DNA of 64,000 bases from Ligula intestinalis (Eukaryota > Platyhelminthes > Cestoda > Diphyllobothriidea > Diphyllobothriidae): assembly GCA_036362985.1 (NCBI GenBank), contig JAYGXS010000003.1:88389177-88453176 (forward strand). Reading direction: 5' to 3'. The notes beneath the pieces are model-generated. The model was not told the DNA's origin and did no database searches. It worked only from the letters and a program-made list of their open reading frames with translations. Shown here piece after piece: positions 1 to 10,189 of this stretch (the stretch's first letter is position 1; each line of letters starts with the position of its first letter). A program made the translations under genes and the position numbers.

Positions 1-1560
1 TAACTTAAGATATACCGCAAGAACATTTACCGAAGAAAACCAGTTTTTTGGGTATTTTTTCATATGAAGATGGTCATGTGGATAGTACTAAGAAATGCCT
101 CAAAATAGTAAGCAACATAATCTAGCATAAAGAACGTCCACCAAAAATCTGCGATATTGTGATTCCTAAGATTAATTAAAAAGAACTTTATATAATAGGC
201 TACCACTTCAAAACCTTGTCTTGATTAGATATTCAGCAGACTAATTTTTGATTTCATTACATTTTTCAAGGTTATGTCAAAATTAAATCGGAGAATTTTG
301 ACATTTTTTTCCAATGAACCTACGGACACACGATTAAATTCAACTGCTAATGAAAGAACTTACTTTTCTCTTTAAAATGGATTATTATCCGCCATTATGG
401 ACTTCTTACAGCATCCACTCTAAATTTTCGAATGCCGAAGCCAGTGACCATGTAGATGTCAACGTCACTGTTATAGATTTTCTTCTATCGACACTGTTTC
501 TAAATAATGCATAAGCAGAAGGTATAGTTTACAAAAAAAGTATATTTCTGCATCATATACAGTTATTAAAGCTATTTTGCATTACCTTCGCGGCAACATA
601 AGTGAAAACTTTGCTTATTTGCCATGTAGGCAGTACAGCAAAATAAAATTCAGCCACAAGGTTTTGTTACTGTGTTTCGTGCAATAAACTTCACATAGTA
701 GCTAAGCATAATTTTAAAACACAAACCGTTCTTCGTTTTTGAAAAGAAATGTGATTCCATGAACTGGGCCTCATTTGCATTTGAACAATTTCGGGCAATA
801 TTTTTGGTTCTGAACGTGATATGTTTTACACTATTTTTAATTATTTGGCGTATTCATCAAAACCTTGTTTCTACCTTACTTGTACCATAGGTAATTATTT
901 CGATATGAGTTGAATACCAAGTTGTTTTTAAAATTAGTGCACATTTTCCTGAAAAGCTTAACCAACAGGCATCCGCAGGATTACATTCACTCAGAGGATC
1001 AAAATAACGTGACTAAATAAATGCTGAACAACCAAGATACTGATCGTCATAACTCTTGCATGCAGCGCTCGCCATACTAAATATATATACCTATGATGCG
1101 TTTAGTTTACAAATATGTTGTAATTAACCGCCTACGAAAGGCGCATTAACCATTTTTACGAAAATCACGTCTTCTTATTGTCAACATTATTTAGTTAAAA
1201 TAAATTCTATCGGATTTGTTGGGCCTTTTAAGATTTGTTAAAGCGTTCATGCCTATGTTTCTTCTTAATATTATGCTGAACTAGTTTAATGTCTCCCCAT
1301 GTCAACCACAAAAGCTGCAAAATTTTGACATTATGCGAAGAATTGGACAGCTATTCATGGCAATTAGATAATACGCTACTGATATGACATACAACGTTTG
1401 CATTGATTGACATGCAATTGAAGTGAATGGCTGCAATCCTAGGTTATAAATGGCACATTACAATTATCCATGGAAAATTTCTGGAAGAGCGAAAGCTCTC
1501 GAATAAAATGAATTATTGTGCAGCTTATTCGCAGTGTATTTTGTTGTGAAACATTCTTCA
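1..1560. other. AT-rich stretch, nothing recognised
   Basis: No open frame of useful length, no transposon domain and no structured RNA was recognised here. The first ~30 bases resemble a short repeated motif (AUAUACCGCA-like) that also occurs near 4680 and 6130, so the left end may be ancient repeat sequence. Confidence 0.4.
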
Positions 1561-1589
1561 CAAGGGGAATTACGTGGCAGATAATGGGA

Positions 1590-2213
1590 CTTTCCAAGAC
1601 ATCTGGCCTGCATAAGCATTTGAAGCACAATTTAATGGAACCATAAATTTCGCAAGCGCTCATCAACTGCATCCACTTGCTGCATTAACTGATTAACGAA
1701 TGAGAAATTACAGAATTGAATTCAAACAGAAACATCTATACAAAAACAACAAGGTCGCTAGAGTTGGCCAAAGGGCAATCAATAAAGTAGGAAATTCAAA
1801 ACTGTGGGCAGCAATAAAAACAGTGTAAAAACGCGTAAGGCAAAAACATCGAGGCAAAAAGGTGGGAAGCATGCCTTGCCATTGTACGCCACATAAAATT
1901 GTGTTTATGAATGTACATACACTTGTGGATGCAAGTACATAGGGCGAACACAAATGCAGGTGGCAACCAGAACTAAGGAGCACTTGCCGAGTTGGCTATT
2001 GAAGCAGGAGAATAGAACTCCTCGTTCTTCCAGTACGGAACACCTATTGGATACGGGTCATTCTGTTGACCCTAAAACATCCTTCCGAGTACTTGTTTGG
2101 GCACGAACAACTCGTATCTTGCGCTATTTGGAGGCAGCATACATAAGACGGTTTTACCATGACCTATGTAAACAACTAGAGCATGTGATGAACCTAACCC
2201 TGCCGTGGTAGCA
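1590..2213 (+). pseudogene. Penelope-like element fragment (PLE-c), C-terminal region with GIY-YIG endonuclease
   Basis: The + strand encodes the end of a Penelope-like reverse transcriptase/endonuclease. About 1600-1690 reads as the segment before the nuclease (FNGTINFASAHQ) and about 1895-2211 reads as a GIY-YIG domain: paired cysteines in CGCKYIGRT, then R-T-K-E-H-L-P, then HLLDTGHSVD and FRVL. In active PLEs this endonuclease nicks target DNA to prime reverse transcription. A TAA lies just upstream of the domain and the frame is broken between the two parts, so it is a relic. An inverted copy of its upstream half follows at 2225-2600, making a palindromic arrangement. Family assignment rests on motif order only. 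Confidence 0.65.
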
Positions 2214-2224
2214 CAGGCTCCCTG

Positions 2225-2600
2225 TTTACAAATCCCCATTCCCGCCTTTTTGCCTAGGGCATTTTACACCGTTTTTTGCTGCCCACAATGTTTGAATTTC
2301 CTACATAATTGATTGCCCTTTCGCCATTCGTTACTGAGTTAATGCAGCGAGTGGATGCAACTGATGAGCGCTCGCGAAATTTATGGTTCCACTAAAATCT
2401 GCTACATACGCAATCTTCAAATTTGCACCTGGGAAAAGATGTTTCAAAAAGGGCATGTGATTATTTCCTCCTATCTTTACCACTTTAATATGTGTAAGCG
2501 CTTTTTTTGACGCATTGATTCTGATGCAACTGCATTTGTGACCGAGGGGGTGGTCACATCTTAAGGATAGGCTTACAACTACCACTCGAGGACGCGCAAT
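2225..2600 (-). pseudogene. PLE-c fragment, inverted relative to 1590-2213
   Basis: The minus strand encodes GGNNHMPFLKHLFPG followed by NLKIAYVADFSGTINF, the stretch that precedes the GIY-YIG domain in PLE-c. The same peptide ending occurs on the + strand at 1600-1690 and again on the minus strand at 4954-5259. Nucleotide similarity with the + arm extends through a pyrimidine-rich spacer (about 1700-1880 versus 2220-2340). Reverse transcriptase and the nuclease core are absent from this arm. Confidence 0.55.
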
Positions 2601-2936
2601 TTAGAATTGACTTTCGCTTCCACGGTTAACCGTATGTACGGATACCGCAGTTGAATGACGGTCTTAAGAGTGTATATTGCTTACGATGCATTTTGCGTCA
2701 ACATATATGGCCCAGAACGTCAGGAATTACGAGCTGAAGACTAGTCACATGAGCTTCCGCAAACTTGCTTCGGCAATGAGTTCATACAAATGTGAGCCTA
2801 GCGGCATCCCCTCCTTGTGGTCCTTAACTTCGTCTTATGATTTTTAAGTGTTTTCAGACTTCTACATGCAGTAGGCAGACTATATAACAGAAGGTAGAAG
2901 TAAAGAATACGAATTCATCGGTGGGACAAAACACTT

Positions 2937-2985
2937 ATTTGTCTGCAATTTGGAGATCTGCCGAGGATTCGTCATCAGAGGAATT
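2937..2985 (-). ncRNA. Hammerhead-like motif, PLE-a end (decayed)
   Basis: On the minus strand a CUGAUGA box is followed by a weak hairpin and then CAAA where GAAA is expected; the segment after it has lost the palindromic stem III seen at 19419-19468. It lies at the same place in the unit as the better copy at 5521-5570. Likely inactive. Confidence 0.4.
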
Positions 2986-3126
2986 GCCAAAAAACTGTAG
3001 CAGATACGGCTAGCATATTCTTAGGTTCACCTTGGCTATTAGTCCCGAAAGCGGTGAATCACTTTTATGTTCCCTTCACCTGCTCGGGAAGTACGTCCTG
3101 AGACAGAAATTGAGCAGTTGTAGGAT
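2986..3126 (-). pseudogene. PLE-a reverse transcriptase fragment
   Basis: Minus-strand translation gives a degraded match to the stretch around the PLE RT motif FTFDGT..EQVKGT..SP.SG.IA, best seen in the sister copy at 5575-5781. The frame is broken and the FDG portion is deleted. The RT is joined directly to the element's 3' terminal region, skipping the rest of the palm, thumb and GIY-YIG. The same junction occurs in the copy at 5.6 kb, so the internal deletion predates the duplication. Confidence 0.55.
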
Positions 3127-3174
3127 TTGGGCTTGTACAAGACCATTCTCAGTCTCATCTTGTTTGCTTCTCAG

Positions 3175-3560
3175 GCCATACGATATCTGGAACTGAAACC
3201 GACGGACCCACTACCGCGACAAGAATCATCTGCAGTCGTCTACAGGATCTGGTGCAGTTGCGGGCAAAGTTTCTACGTCGGAGAGACTGGCAGGCTTCTC
3301 AAAACGCGAATTGCCGAACACATGGCAGCAGTGCGGCAAAATGATGCCAAAGGTCAAGTTGCGCCTCATTTGACGAGACCCGGCCACACATTCAAATTTA
3401 ATAAGGCCTAAATTCTCGCAAGAGGTGACATTCGGTGGAGCTGAGAATTACTTGAATCGTGGTTCACGAACCCCAATCCATAAACAAGTGCAAGGATTTG
3501 CCCAATCTATATTCGGTGCTGAGATTCAATTTGGCCAAAACAAGTCGTCACTTGGGAAGA
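3175..3560 (+). pseudogene. PLE-a GIY-YIG endonuclease fragment, opposite strand to the RT piece
   Basis: The + strand reads VVYRIWCSCGQSFYVGETG, then RIAEHMAAVRQND and HLTRPGHTFKF. This is a GIY-YIG domain with the usual CxCG, YVGETG and EH landmarks. After a stop it continues as ILARGD and ELLESWFTNP, the usual C-terminal extension. It abuts the minus-strand RT fragment, so the unit contains an inverted copy of the element's coding 3' end. Stops and a frameshift show it is not functional. Confidence 0.65.
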
Positions 3561-3904
3561 GACAGGCCACCGAGTCATCGTACGCTAACAACGAGCAGTC
3601 ATCCCGCTCGAGTCCACCACGCATTATGAAAGTTCACCAGGTTCGGGTCCTCGTGCAGCATAACAAATTATCAACAAACAGAAAGGAAATTGGCGTTAAA
3701 TGTCGTTTGATGTTTTCAGTTATGAGTGTCGCCTATACGTACTGCAAAATCTTGTGCATACGCTACCCGTATGTGCTACTGCTATCTGACTATGTCCTTC
3801 ATGAGAATCAGCGACGGACCTCGAAATGTTAGTTAATAAAAATATTGTCTCAGCGATGCAGTCGTCTCCATCTCAATTACTTTCTAGAACTCGCATGTTC
3901 ACAC

Positions 3905-4170
3905 TGTATCTGTATACAATGCATCGGTAGTGAACCCTTCGCCGGACGAAGTAAATTTAGAGCGAAGTAAAATTCAACCTCAATGAATACGCATATTTGA
4001 GGTCATATCCGTAGTATCAGCAGCTTTAACTGTTACTATATTCTTTTACATTATCACTGCTGAGTGCTAAGACGAGGAAAATCTGATAAAAATGATCCGT
4101 TGCTATGTACAGAGTTGGAAGTTAATTAGTCCACACATGAGCCCACGCATTTACGAGCGGTCCTTGTAAA
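3905..4170 (+). repeat. Inverted repeat arm 1 (partner 6560-6840)
   Basis: This stretch is the approximate reverse complement of 6560-6840. Shared blocks include ACCCTTCGC.GGACGAAGTAA, AATGAATACGC, GAGTGCTAAGA and TGAGCCCACGCAT in matching order. The arms enclose 2.4 kb holding a ribozyme-like PLE end, a PLE-c fragment and a PLE-a unit. I recognise no coding sequence in the arm. Confidence 0.65.
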
Positions 4171-4380
4171 TACCAACACGTAACTGTCCCGCAAATACCT
4201 TGGACACTTACTCTTGAGTTAGCGTGAGTTGAAACGGAGCTTGCCCACTTGCACATACGGATAAAGTCCGCAGTGGCTAGTCGACGGCCAAACCACATAA
4301 AATTATTGATTTTATGCACGTTCAAATTTTAGTTGTGTTTTACACACGCCAGAATTAGCCGCCTCATTTATTGCTGTATT

Positions 4381-4430
4381 CTTATCTCTGAGGATGGCCT
4401 CTTGCAGTAGCCTGAAAGCTCAGACCAATA
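4381..4430 (+). ncRNA. Hammerhead-like motif at a PLE-b type 3' end
   Basis: CUGAGGA is followed by a GGC...GCC hairpin, GAAA, the palindrome AGCU, then C|AGAC and CAAUAAA. The layout matches 61561-61611 and the end is followed ~45 nt later by the pyrimidine motif CTTCTTCT. One extra base lies between CUGAGGA and the hairpin, so activity is uncertain. No PLE-b coding sequence accompanies this copy. Confidence 0.5.
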
Positions 4431-4609
4431 AAATAATGATTGTGGTGTTCACTAAACCTTCTTCTACTCAGAAAGGTTTTGTTTAAGTGAATGCATGTTT
4501 AACGTAGGTCTGTTAGAGTAAATTGTGAACAAATATAAGCGAACATGCGTGGGGAATCCTTTGCGGCAGTCCCCACCCAGTGTCACGGGCACACTAAGCG
4601 CAAGTACCA

Positions 4610-4800
4610 CTGTCCAGTGCGACCAAGCCGACGACGCCGTTTTTATATGAAACTGCGTACGGTGGACCGCTGCTGATTTTGCATATACCGCAGGAATCTA
4701 TAGCGAACATACCCCCCACCCTCAGTTCAAAATAACTTACATAAAAAATGTGTCGCAACCAGTTGCACACCACGTCATCGTTTTGTTTTAAATGGAACAA
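4610..4800. repeat. Unrecognised direct repeat (partner 6090-6230)
   Basis: Shared order of short blocks with 6090-6230: an ATACCGCA/ATACCACA motif, AACTTAC/AACCTAC followed by an A-run, and GTTGC.CACCACGT. The function is unknown and neither copy has a convincing reading frame. Confidence 0.35.
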
Positions 4801-4829
4801 TGCGAGAGTGCTTGAATTGACGTTTTACA

Positions 4830-5270
4830 CAATTTTTGCTGCCCACAGTGTTTGAATTTCTTCTTTATTGATTGCCCTTTGGCTATGTGTAGTGACCTTG
4901 ATGTCTTTGTATCGATTTTTCTGGTTAAATTCAATTCTGTTATTTCTCATTCGTTACTGAGTTAATGCAGCGAGTGGATGCAGCTGATGAGCACTCATTA
5001 ATTTTATGGTTCCATTAAATGCTGCTACATACACCATCTTCAAATTTGTACCTGGGAAAAGATGCTTCAAAAAGGGCATGTGATTATTTCCTCCAATCTT
5101 TACCATCATTTTCATCACTTTATTATGTATAAGCGCTTTGTTTGACGCATTGATTCTGATGCAATTGCATTTGTTACCGAGGGAATGGTCACCTCCTAAG
5201 GATAGGCTTACGACTGCCACGTCGAGGTTGGGCAATTTAGAATTGACTTTCGCTTCCAAGGTTAACCGTA
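4830..5270 (-). pseudogene. PLE-c fragment, second copy
   Basis: Minus-strand reading frame with NHMPFLKHLFPGTNLKMVY and the ending SAHQLHPLAALTQ, homologous to 2225-2600 and to the + strand piece at 1600-1690. It is the linker upstream of GIY-YIG in the PLE-c family. The frame is open for about 100 codons here, longer than in the other copies, but has neither RT nor nuclease. Confidence 0.5.
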
Positions 5271-5520
5271 TATACGGAAACCGCAGTTGAAGGATGGTCT
5301 TAAGAGTCTATATTGATATCGATAAATTTTGACTTAACATATATGGCCCAGAACGTCAAGGATTAGAAGGTGAAGAATAGTCACATGAGCCTCCGCAGAC
5401 CTTTTGGTCGTAAATTTTATCTCTTGATTCTTAAGTGACCTTAGATTACTACACACAGTATCAGTACTATATAACAGAATTTATAAGAGAAGAAGACGAC
5501 TAGATCACTGGGACTATACT

Positions 5521-5570
5521 TTATTTGACTGACATTTCGAGATCTGTCGCGGATTCGTCATCAGAGGCAT
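5521..5570 (-). ncRNA. Hammerhead-like motif, PLE-a end
   Basis: Minus strand: CUGAUGA, a GA.UC...GAUC hairpin, GAAA, then UGUC where the best copy has CGUC, followed by AGUCAAAUAAA. Stem I would pair GCCU with AGUC at three of four positions. The stem III palindrome ACGU has mutated to AUGU. It is followed by a pyrimidine-rich CTTCTTCT end, like the other PLE termini in the window. Confidence 0.5.
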
Positions 5571-5574
5571 AGCC

Positions 5575-5781
5575 ATATAGCTGTTACAGATGCGGGTAGA
5601 ATATGCACCGTAACACATCGGCTATGCGTCCCGAAATCGGTGAATCACTTGGTGTCCCCTTCACCTGCTCGCAGATTGTTCCGTCAAATGTAAAGTACGT
5701 CCTTAAACAAAAATTGAGGAGCTGTGGGATTGTGGCATGTCCAAAATGATTCTGTAAAATCTTATTCGCTTCGTAGGCCAT
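5575..5781 (-). pseudogene. PLE-a reverse transcriptase fragment
   Basis: An open minus-strand frame reads FCLRTYFTFDGTICEQVKGT and then SPISGRIAD. This is the PLE RT core strand before the catalytic YVDD, where intact elements read GTPMGSPLSALIAE. It stops 60 bases later, joined to the terminal region with the ribozyme-like motif, so the catalytic palm is missing. The neighbouring + strand carries the element's own GIY-YIG in reverse. Confidence 0.65.
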
Positions 5782-5789
5782 AAAAGACC

Positions 5790-6120
5790 ACGTACTTAAA
5801 CCAAAAGGCCAACTGCCGCGTCAAAAAATATCTGCAGTCGTCTGCAGGATCTGGTGCAGTTGCGGGCAAAGTAACTACGTCGGAGAGAATGGCAGATTTC
5901 TCAAAACGCTAATTAGAACAATAATAATATTTTTATTATGCCAGTTTACAGGCAATTGTAAAGAGGTGGTAATGCACCTCTTAGGCGCCTTCCAACACCT
6001 CGAAGACTGGAAAAAACCTAAAACAAACTCCCTATGTTGCCGAACACTTGGCAGCAGTGTGGCGAAATGATGCCAATTGTCAAGTTAAGGCTCATTCGAC
6101 GACACCCAACTACGGTGCAG
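5790..6120 (+). pseudogene. PLE-a GIY-YIG fragment interrupted by repeat X
   Basis: The + strand encodes SAVVCRIWCSCGQSNYVGE and then, beyond the insertion at 5915-6031, AEHLAAVWRNDANCQV. Joined, these match the uninterrupted 3175-3410 copy. The insertion lies between the GIY-YIG active-site strand and the EH helix. Confidence 0.6.
5915..6031 (-). mobile_element. Repeat X, 3' end only, inserted in a PLE
   Basis: Reverse complement of the last ~110 bases of the ~500-bp repeat at 10190-10705 and 26640-27150: GTTTGTTTTAGG, a TTGGAAGGCGCC segment, AGGTGCATTACC, then TGTAAACTGGCATAA and an (ATT)n-like tail. A 5'-truncated insertion with a microsatellite tail suggests target-primed reverse transcription. 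Confidence 0.6.
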
Positions 6121-6559
6121 ATTGTGCACATACCACAAGAATGTTTTGCGTACTTTGTTCGAAACAACCTACAAAAAACCTTTTTTCGTAACGAGTTGCT
6201 CACCACGTGCATATACACACCACCTACAGCCATCCTTTCACTTTTTTCAATGTGGTGCTAATTTTTAAGTGGTTTGTAATTGCACATATTGCGCATCAAC
6301 CATCAGTGTGGAAGGTTCATGCCGTCAACCGTTATACCGAACGCCTCTTCACATGCAAAGTGTGTTGTCGCGTGGGCTGTATTGGACAGTGGAACGTCCG
6401 TTTAACCAGCCAGTAACATTGTGTGGGTCTTACCACAACGAGGTCCATCATTTACTCTTACGTACTTGCGTCAAACACATATGTCCATCTAAACAAAGCC
6501 TCTAAACTTTTAGAAAGCCTACGCAAAATCCAAAGCAAACATGCTAGGTGATTTTGGAA

Positions 6560-6840
6560 CGAATAAACAGTGATGTTTACAAGATCCGCCCATACATGCG
6601 TGGGCTCATTTATGGACTAATTTTCTTTCAATACTGTAGATAGCAGCGGATCAAGTTAATCACCTGTTCGTGTTTCTTAGCACTCATCAGGGAGAATGCA
6701 ACAGAATATGGTATCAGTTGACACTGCCAATGTAACGAAGAAGACCTCAAATCCGCGTATTCATTGATGGTGACTTTCATCTCGTTATGCATTTACTTCG
6801 TCCAGCGAAGGGTTTGCTACGGATGCATAGTACACAAACT
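6560..6840 (-). repeat. Inverted repeat arm 2 (partner 3905-4170)
   Basis: Reverse-complement partner of 3905-4170, roughly 75% similar by eye over about 260 bases. No coding content was recognised. The 6130-6560 interval between this arm and the PLE fragment holds nothing I can identify. Confidence 0.65.
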
Positions 6841-7051
6841 TATCTCTGTTTGGCTATAAAGTAAACCACAATTCAATGGCGTTCCGTTTGTTGACTGCGA
6901 AAGTTGTTGATCACTTAATGGTAACACTTATTAACCACGGCAAATACACATAGCAAAAGGTTCCAGAATTCGCAAGAGAATGGGATAGCCATTATTTAGT
7001 TGGTTTGGCAGATTTACTTAAATTGAGTTGCCCAAGTGTGAAAAACTCTAT

Positions 7052-7130
7052 GCGTTTGGCGGGATTTGAACCCACGCATAAGAAAAAGCCGTTACCGGAG
7101 GCTAATAATCTACCGCTAAGCTACGAACGC
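7052..7130 (-). tRNA. tRNA-like sequence, isotype uncertain, possibly a pseudogene
   Basis: Minus strand: acceptor arms GCGTTCG and CAAACGC pair at six of seven positions; box A-like TAGCTTAGCGGTAGA is present; the T arm GTGGG-TTCAAAT-CCCGC is perfect. A TTTTT pol III terminator lies about 10 bases downstream. The D stem is imperfect (GCTT against GATT) and the anticodon stem is poor. Depending on register the anticodon reads CCG (Arg) or GGT (Thr). This is either a decayed tRNA gene or the head of a tRNA-derived SINE. A covariance-model scan would settle it. Confidence 0.5.
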
Positions 7131-8339
7131 CCGCTTCACGCCATGAGTTTAATCATACTTGGATCGATATTACCCGCTCAACTTTTCGCTCATATGGAAA
7201 GTTTGAGTGCGTTTGTTTGTGTTGTCCGACCAGCTGGTGTTCACGGTTATGCTTGGCTGATGAAGGCTAATAAGCCCGAAACAGTTCTGTATCAAGTTAC
7301 CCCCAAATGCTGTCATACCCCCCCCCCTTACTCCTATTACGACTTGGCTGGAATCGCCCTGGCAGGCGGTCACTTGTTGGGGACCTCTGACCACCGACTG
7401 GTCCTGATAAATAAATCAATAAATTTTGTATTTTCGGCCCGAAGAGCCTCGTCATTGCAAACTTAGTGCTGTGGAAAAATAATTTTTTTGATAAATGCTG
7501 CTTTCCGTGAACAACCATAAAAGAAGCGGTAGCGTTTAGTTGTGTTGGCAGATAAAATTCATACCCACCAACATATCGTCGTTGTAAAATAGTAGTTAAC
7601 ACTCGCTGAAAACGCATTGTGAATTAAGGAGGAAGCAGTGAAAAAAAAATCTACTACCATTTAAACGGGGGCACAGTTCAGTGGACCCCCGCTTAAAAAG
7701 AAAAAAGAAACGTAGGAGAATAAAACTGCTTTTCCAAAATTAAGGAGGTTGGTTGATAGGATTGATTGTAGTGCAATGAGACAGGACTGCTGATGAGAAC
7801 GTATGAGGGTTGGAAACGCTTCTTGACAATTGGCGAAATCATGTAATATCAGAGGCTGTCGTTCACCTCTGTAACACCGCCTGACTGGCTTCATGATCAA
7901 CCATCAGGGAGCTGAGACCGGAGGAGGCCATCGCGGACAACAGGTTCGACAAGATGACGGAACGGTAGAGGTCACGTGATCATCACCGAAACGCCGGAGA
8001 TGCAACCTTGGAAACTGCGGAGTCCAGCGACGAGCTGGCAAGAATAGCAGAACCACTGTGAGCACGATTAGAGACCACGAAGCCCATCGTCAAGGTTGCA
8101 AAACGGGGGACGGAGAATGACAATGATGACTGGACAGAGACGGGGACGAAACAAAGTTGCAAATATCACTTTATAGAGGAAGAAATAGACATATATAGAA
8201 AACAATGTTAGGTAAGCATAACAACCTCAAATACCAGGAGGACCTTTTACAAAGTCAAGAAGTTGGTGTTGGAAAGGAGACGGATAACAAGGACTTTATA
8301 TCTTTCGAAGTTAAGTGGTAACATAATTTGACTTTAAAA

Positions 8340-9800
8340 ACTGCTAAGTTAGACGACAGCCTAATTTCGAGGGGAATATTATTCCAGAGGAAGTCATATT
8401 TGGAGGCAAGGAAGCGAGAATGGTTCGATATGGAGCTAAAGGGGGGGGGGCAATTATCCTGGACGAATTACGAGTGGCATGGGGTCTATCTGCGGGAATA
8501 AGAGCGTCAATTCGTGGAAGTTTAGGGGTAGAGTTAACGCAAAAGAGGAAACAGAGGCCTGCTACGAGTCTTCTGACCCAAAGAAATGTCATGTTCTCAA
8601 ACTGACATCTCTCCGTATAAGAAATAGTGGATCGAGGAAGAGTGAATATTTTGCGAGTAAATACCCTCTGTACATGTTTAACCTAACCGCTGTCAGAAGC
8701 ATTCCTTAGACCAAAGAGGGGCCAGCAGTATTCTAGGATGAGTAGAATATACATGCGATAAAGTTTTAATTTTATTTCCAGCAGGAAGCCATTGTGTGAT
8801 ATAAAACCACATATCTGTGCAGCCTTCGCAGATATTCGATCCGCATGAGGCGACACTGCTAGTTTATTTGTGTAGCCTAGACCTAAGTCTTGTATAGTGG
8901 ATCGTTCTAAAAGTGGAGTATTTTGAAAGACTACGGGATGGGGAAGCTTGGTGGAACCGAAACACATGAAACTACACTTGAATGTAGAGAATTCCATCTG
9001 TCAGGCAGCACTCCAACGTGAGAGTTTAAGTAGGTCTGCATTCATTTTATCAACGCACATAATTTCGATGTCTTTAGAAAATGAGTAAATGTATGGGAGG
9101 TCGTCGGCGTAAATGAGATTGTGTGAATTTTTCAAAACAGTTGACATTTCATTTATGTATTGAATGAAGAGTAAAGGACCTAAGACAGTGCCTTGAAAAA
9201 TGCTTCTCGTGATCACCTCAGCAGTGGAGTAACTATTACCTACTAAGACCTTCTGGCTGCGGTTAGACAAGTAGGAGCTGATGAAGTCGAGGAGAGGGGC
9301 ACGGATGCCCATTGCTTCCAATTTTACAAGAAGACGTCTGTGCGGTACCTTGTCAAAGGCTTTGCTCAGGTCAAAGTAGATAACAACTAAGGATTGCCGC
9401 TCGTTACGAATGGAAGTCATGTGGTTATGAAAAGGTAAGTGACACGTCTCGCATGATCTTTCGGGTAGAAAACAATGCTGCGAGCCGTTTAAAAGGTGGT
9501 TTTCTTGACAAAAATCGACAATTTGATTAAAAATGATCTTTTCCAAAAGTTTGTCAAGTGCTGGGGTTTATGAACAGCGCGGTAGTTATTTATGGCCGAA
9601 CGAGATCCTGATTTAAAGACTGGAAGAATAATGTATGTCATCCAAGTGTCAGAAAAGAAACCATTTGAGAGATAGACTGCAAGTATATGGCTAAGTAATT
9701 TTCGAAAGATCGACACTCTTTTGATAACACAGTTGGAAATATCGTCAATTCCCGAAGAGTGCAAAATTTTTAGACGAAGTTTATGCTTAAGAAGTAATTT
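8340..9800 (-). pseudogene. Reverse transcriptase domain of LINE copy A
   Basis: Minus-strand segments at 9489-9764, 9001-9546 and 8683-8997 carry RT motifs in order: HSSGIDD, TWMTYIILPVFKSG, SAINNYRAVHK, LVVIYFDLSKAFDKVPH, FQGTVLGPLLF, LIYADDLPYIYSF, then the thumb (YRMYILLILEYCWPLFG). The palm residues D (FDLSKAF) and DD (YADD) are present. Two frameshifts separate the segments and a poly-G run at ~8440 breaks the C-terminal part. PQG, usual in motif B, is FQG here. In life the RT would copy LINE RNA at a nicked target. Confidence 0.8.
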
Positions 9801-10189
9801 TATGGAGAAATCAATGTTCCCGAGGGTATTGTCTGAGAATGGTTAAAACGACGGGACCGGTTCGGATAGTCATAAAATGCTTCATAAAGAAAGTATTGAA
9901 AAACTTAGCCTTGTCAGACTCATCGAGTACAAATGTTTTATTTTCATTTAACAATGGGGTATTTCAATTTCTCGTTTTGCGGAGGACCTACGACGAAACA
10001 GTTGTGCAACCGAGTTCGCAGAGTTTGACCCGCTCAGGGCGCAAGATTCCCTGTGCTGGTCACGCGCAAGATGAGTCTTGGACGCTAATTCAAAGATTTG
10101 GGCGATCCTAAGATGCACAGACAGCGAACTAGCAGGTCGATCTTTCAGCTGCATCCTCAATTTCTTTAGTCGTTGCAGGACAACGTTCA

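Larger units (their letters stand above)
2270..3550 (+). repeat. Composite PLE unit, copy 1 of a direct duplication (copy 2 at 4830-6120)
   Basis: The order of parts is the same in both copies: minus-strand PLE-c fragment, unique spacer containing TATATAACAG, ribozyme-like PLE end, minus-strand RT fragment, then an oppositely oriented GIY-YIG fragment. Identity is imperfect (roughly three quarters to four fifths by eye) but collinear over more than 1 kb, so the composite existed before it was copied. Confidence 0.65.
4830..6120 (+). repeat. Composite PLE unit, copy 2 of the direct duplication
   Basis: Collinear with 2270-3550 except for a ~115-bp insertion of repeat X at 5915-6031 inside the GIY-YIG part. 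The spacing between copies is about 2.55 kb. Confidence 0.65.

Noticed and set aside
2360..2385. CUGAUGAGCGCUCGCGAAAU on the + strand, a textbook-looking hammerhead core
   Set aside because: It lies antisense to a PLE-c coding stretch, the hairpin has only a 2-base loop, there is no stem I partner, and the copy at ~4988 does not keep it. Coincidence is more likely.
7005..7466. 153-codon + strand frame
   Set aside because: It runs through the tRNA-like sequence and the antisense of a LINE 3' end; no domain and mixed origin, so a chance frame.
8438..8450. Poly-G run as a G-quadruplex signal
   Set aside because: A single homopolymer within a decayed LINE, more likely a slippage or sequencing artefact.
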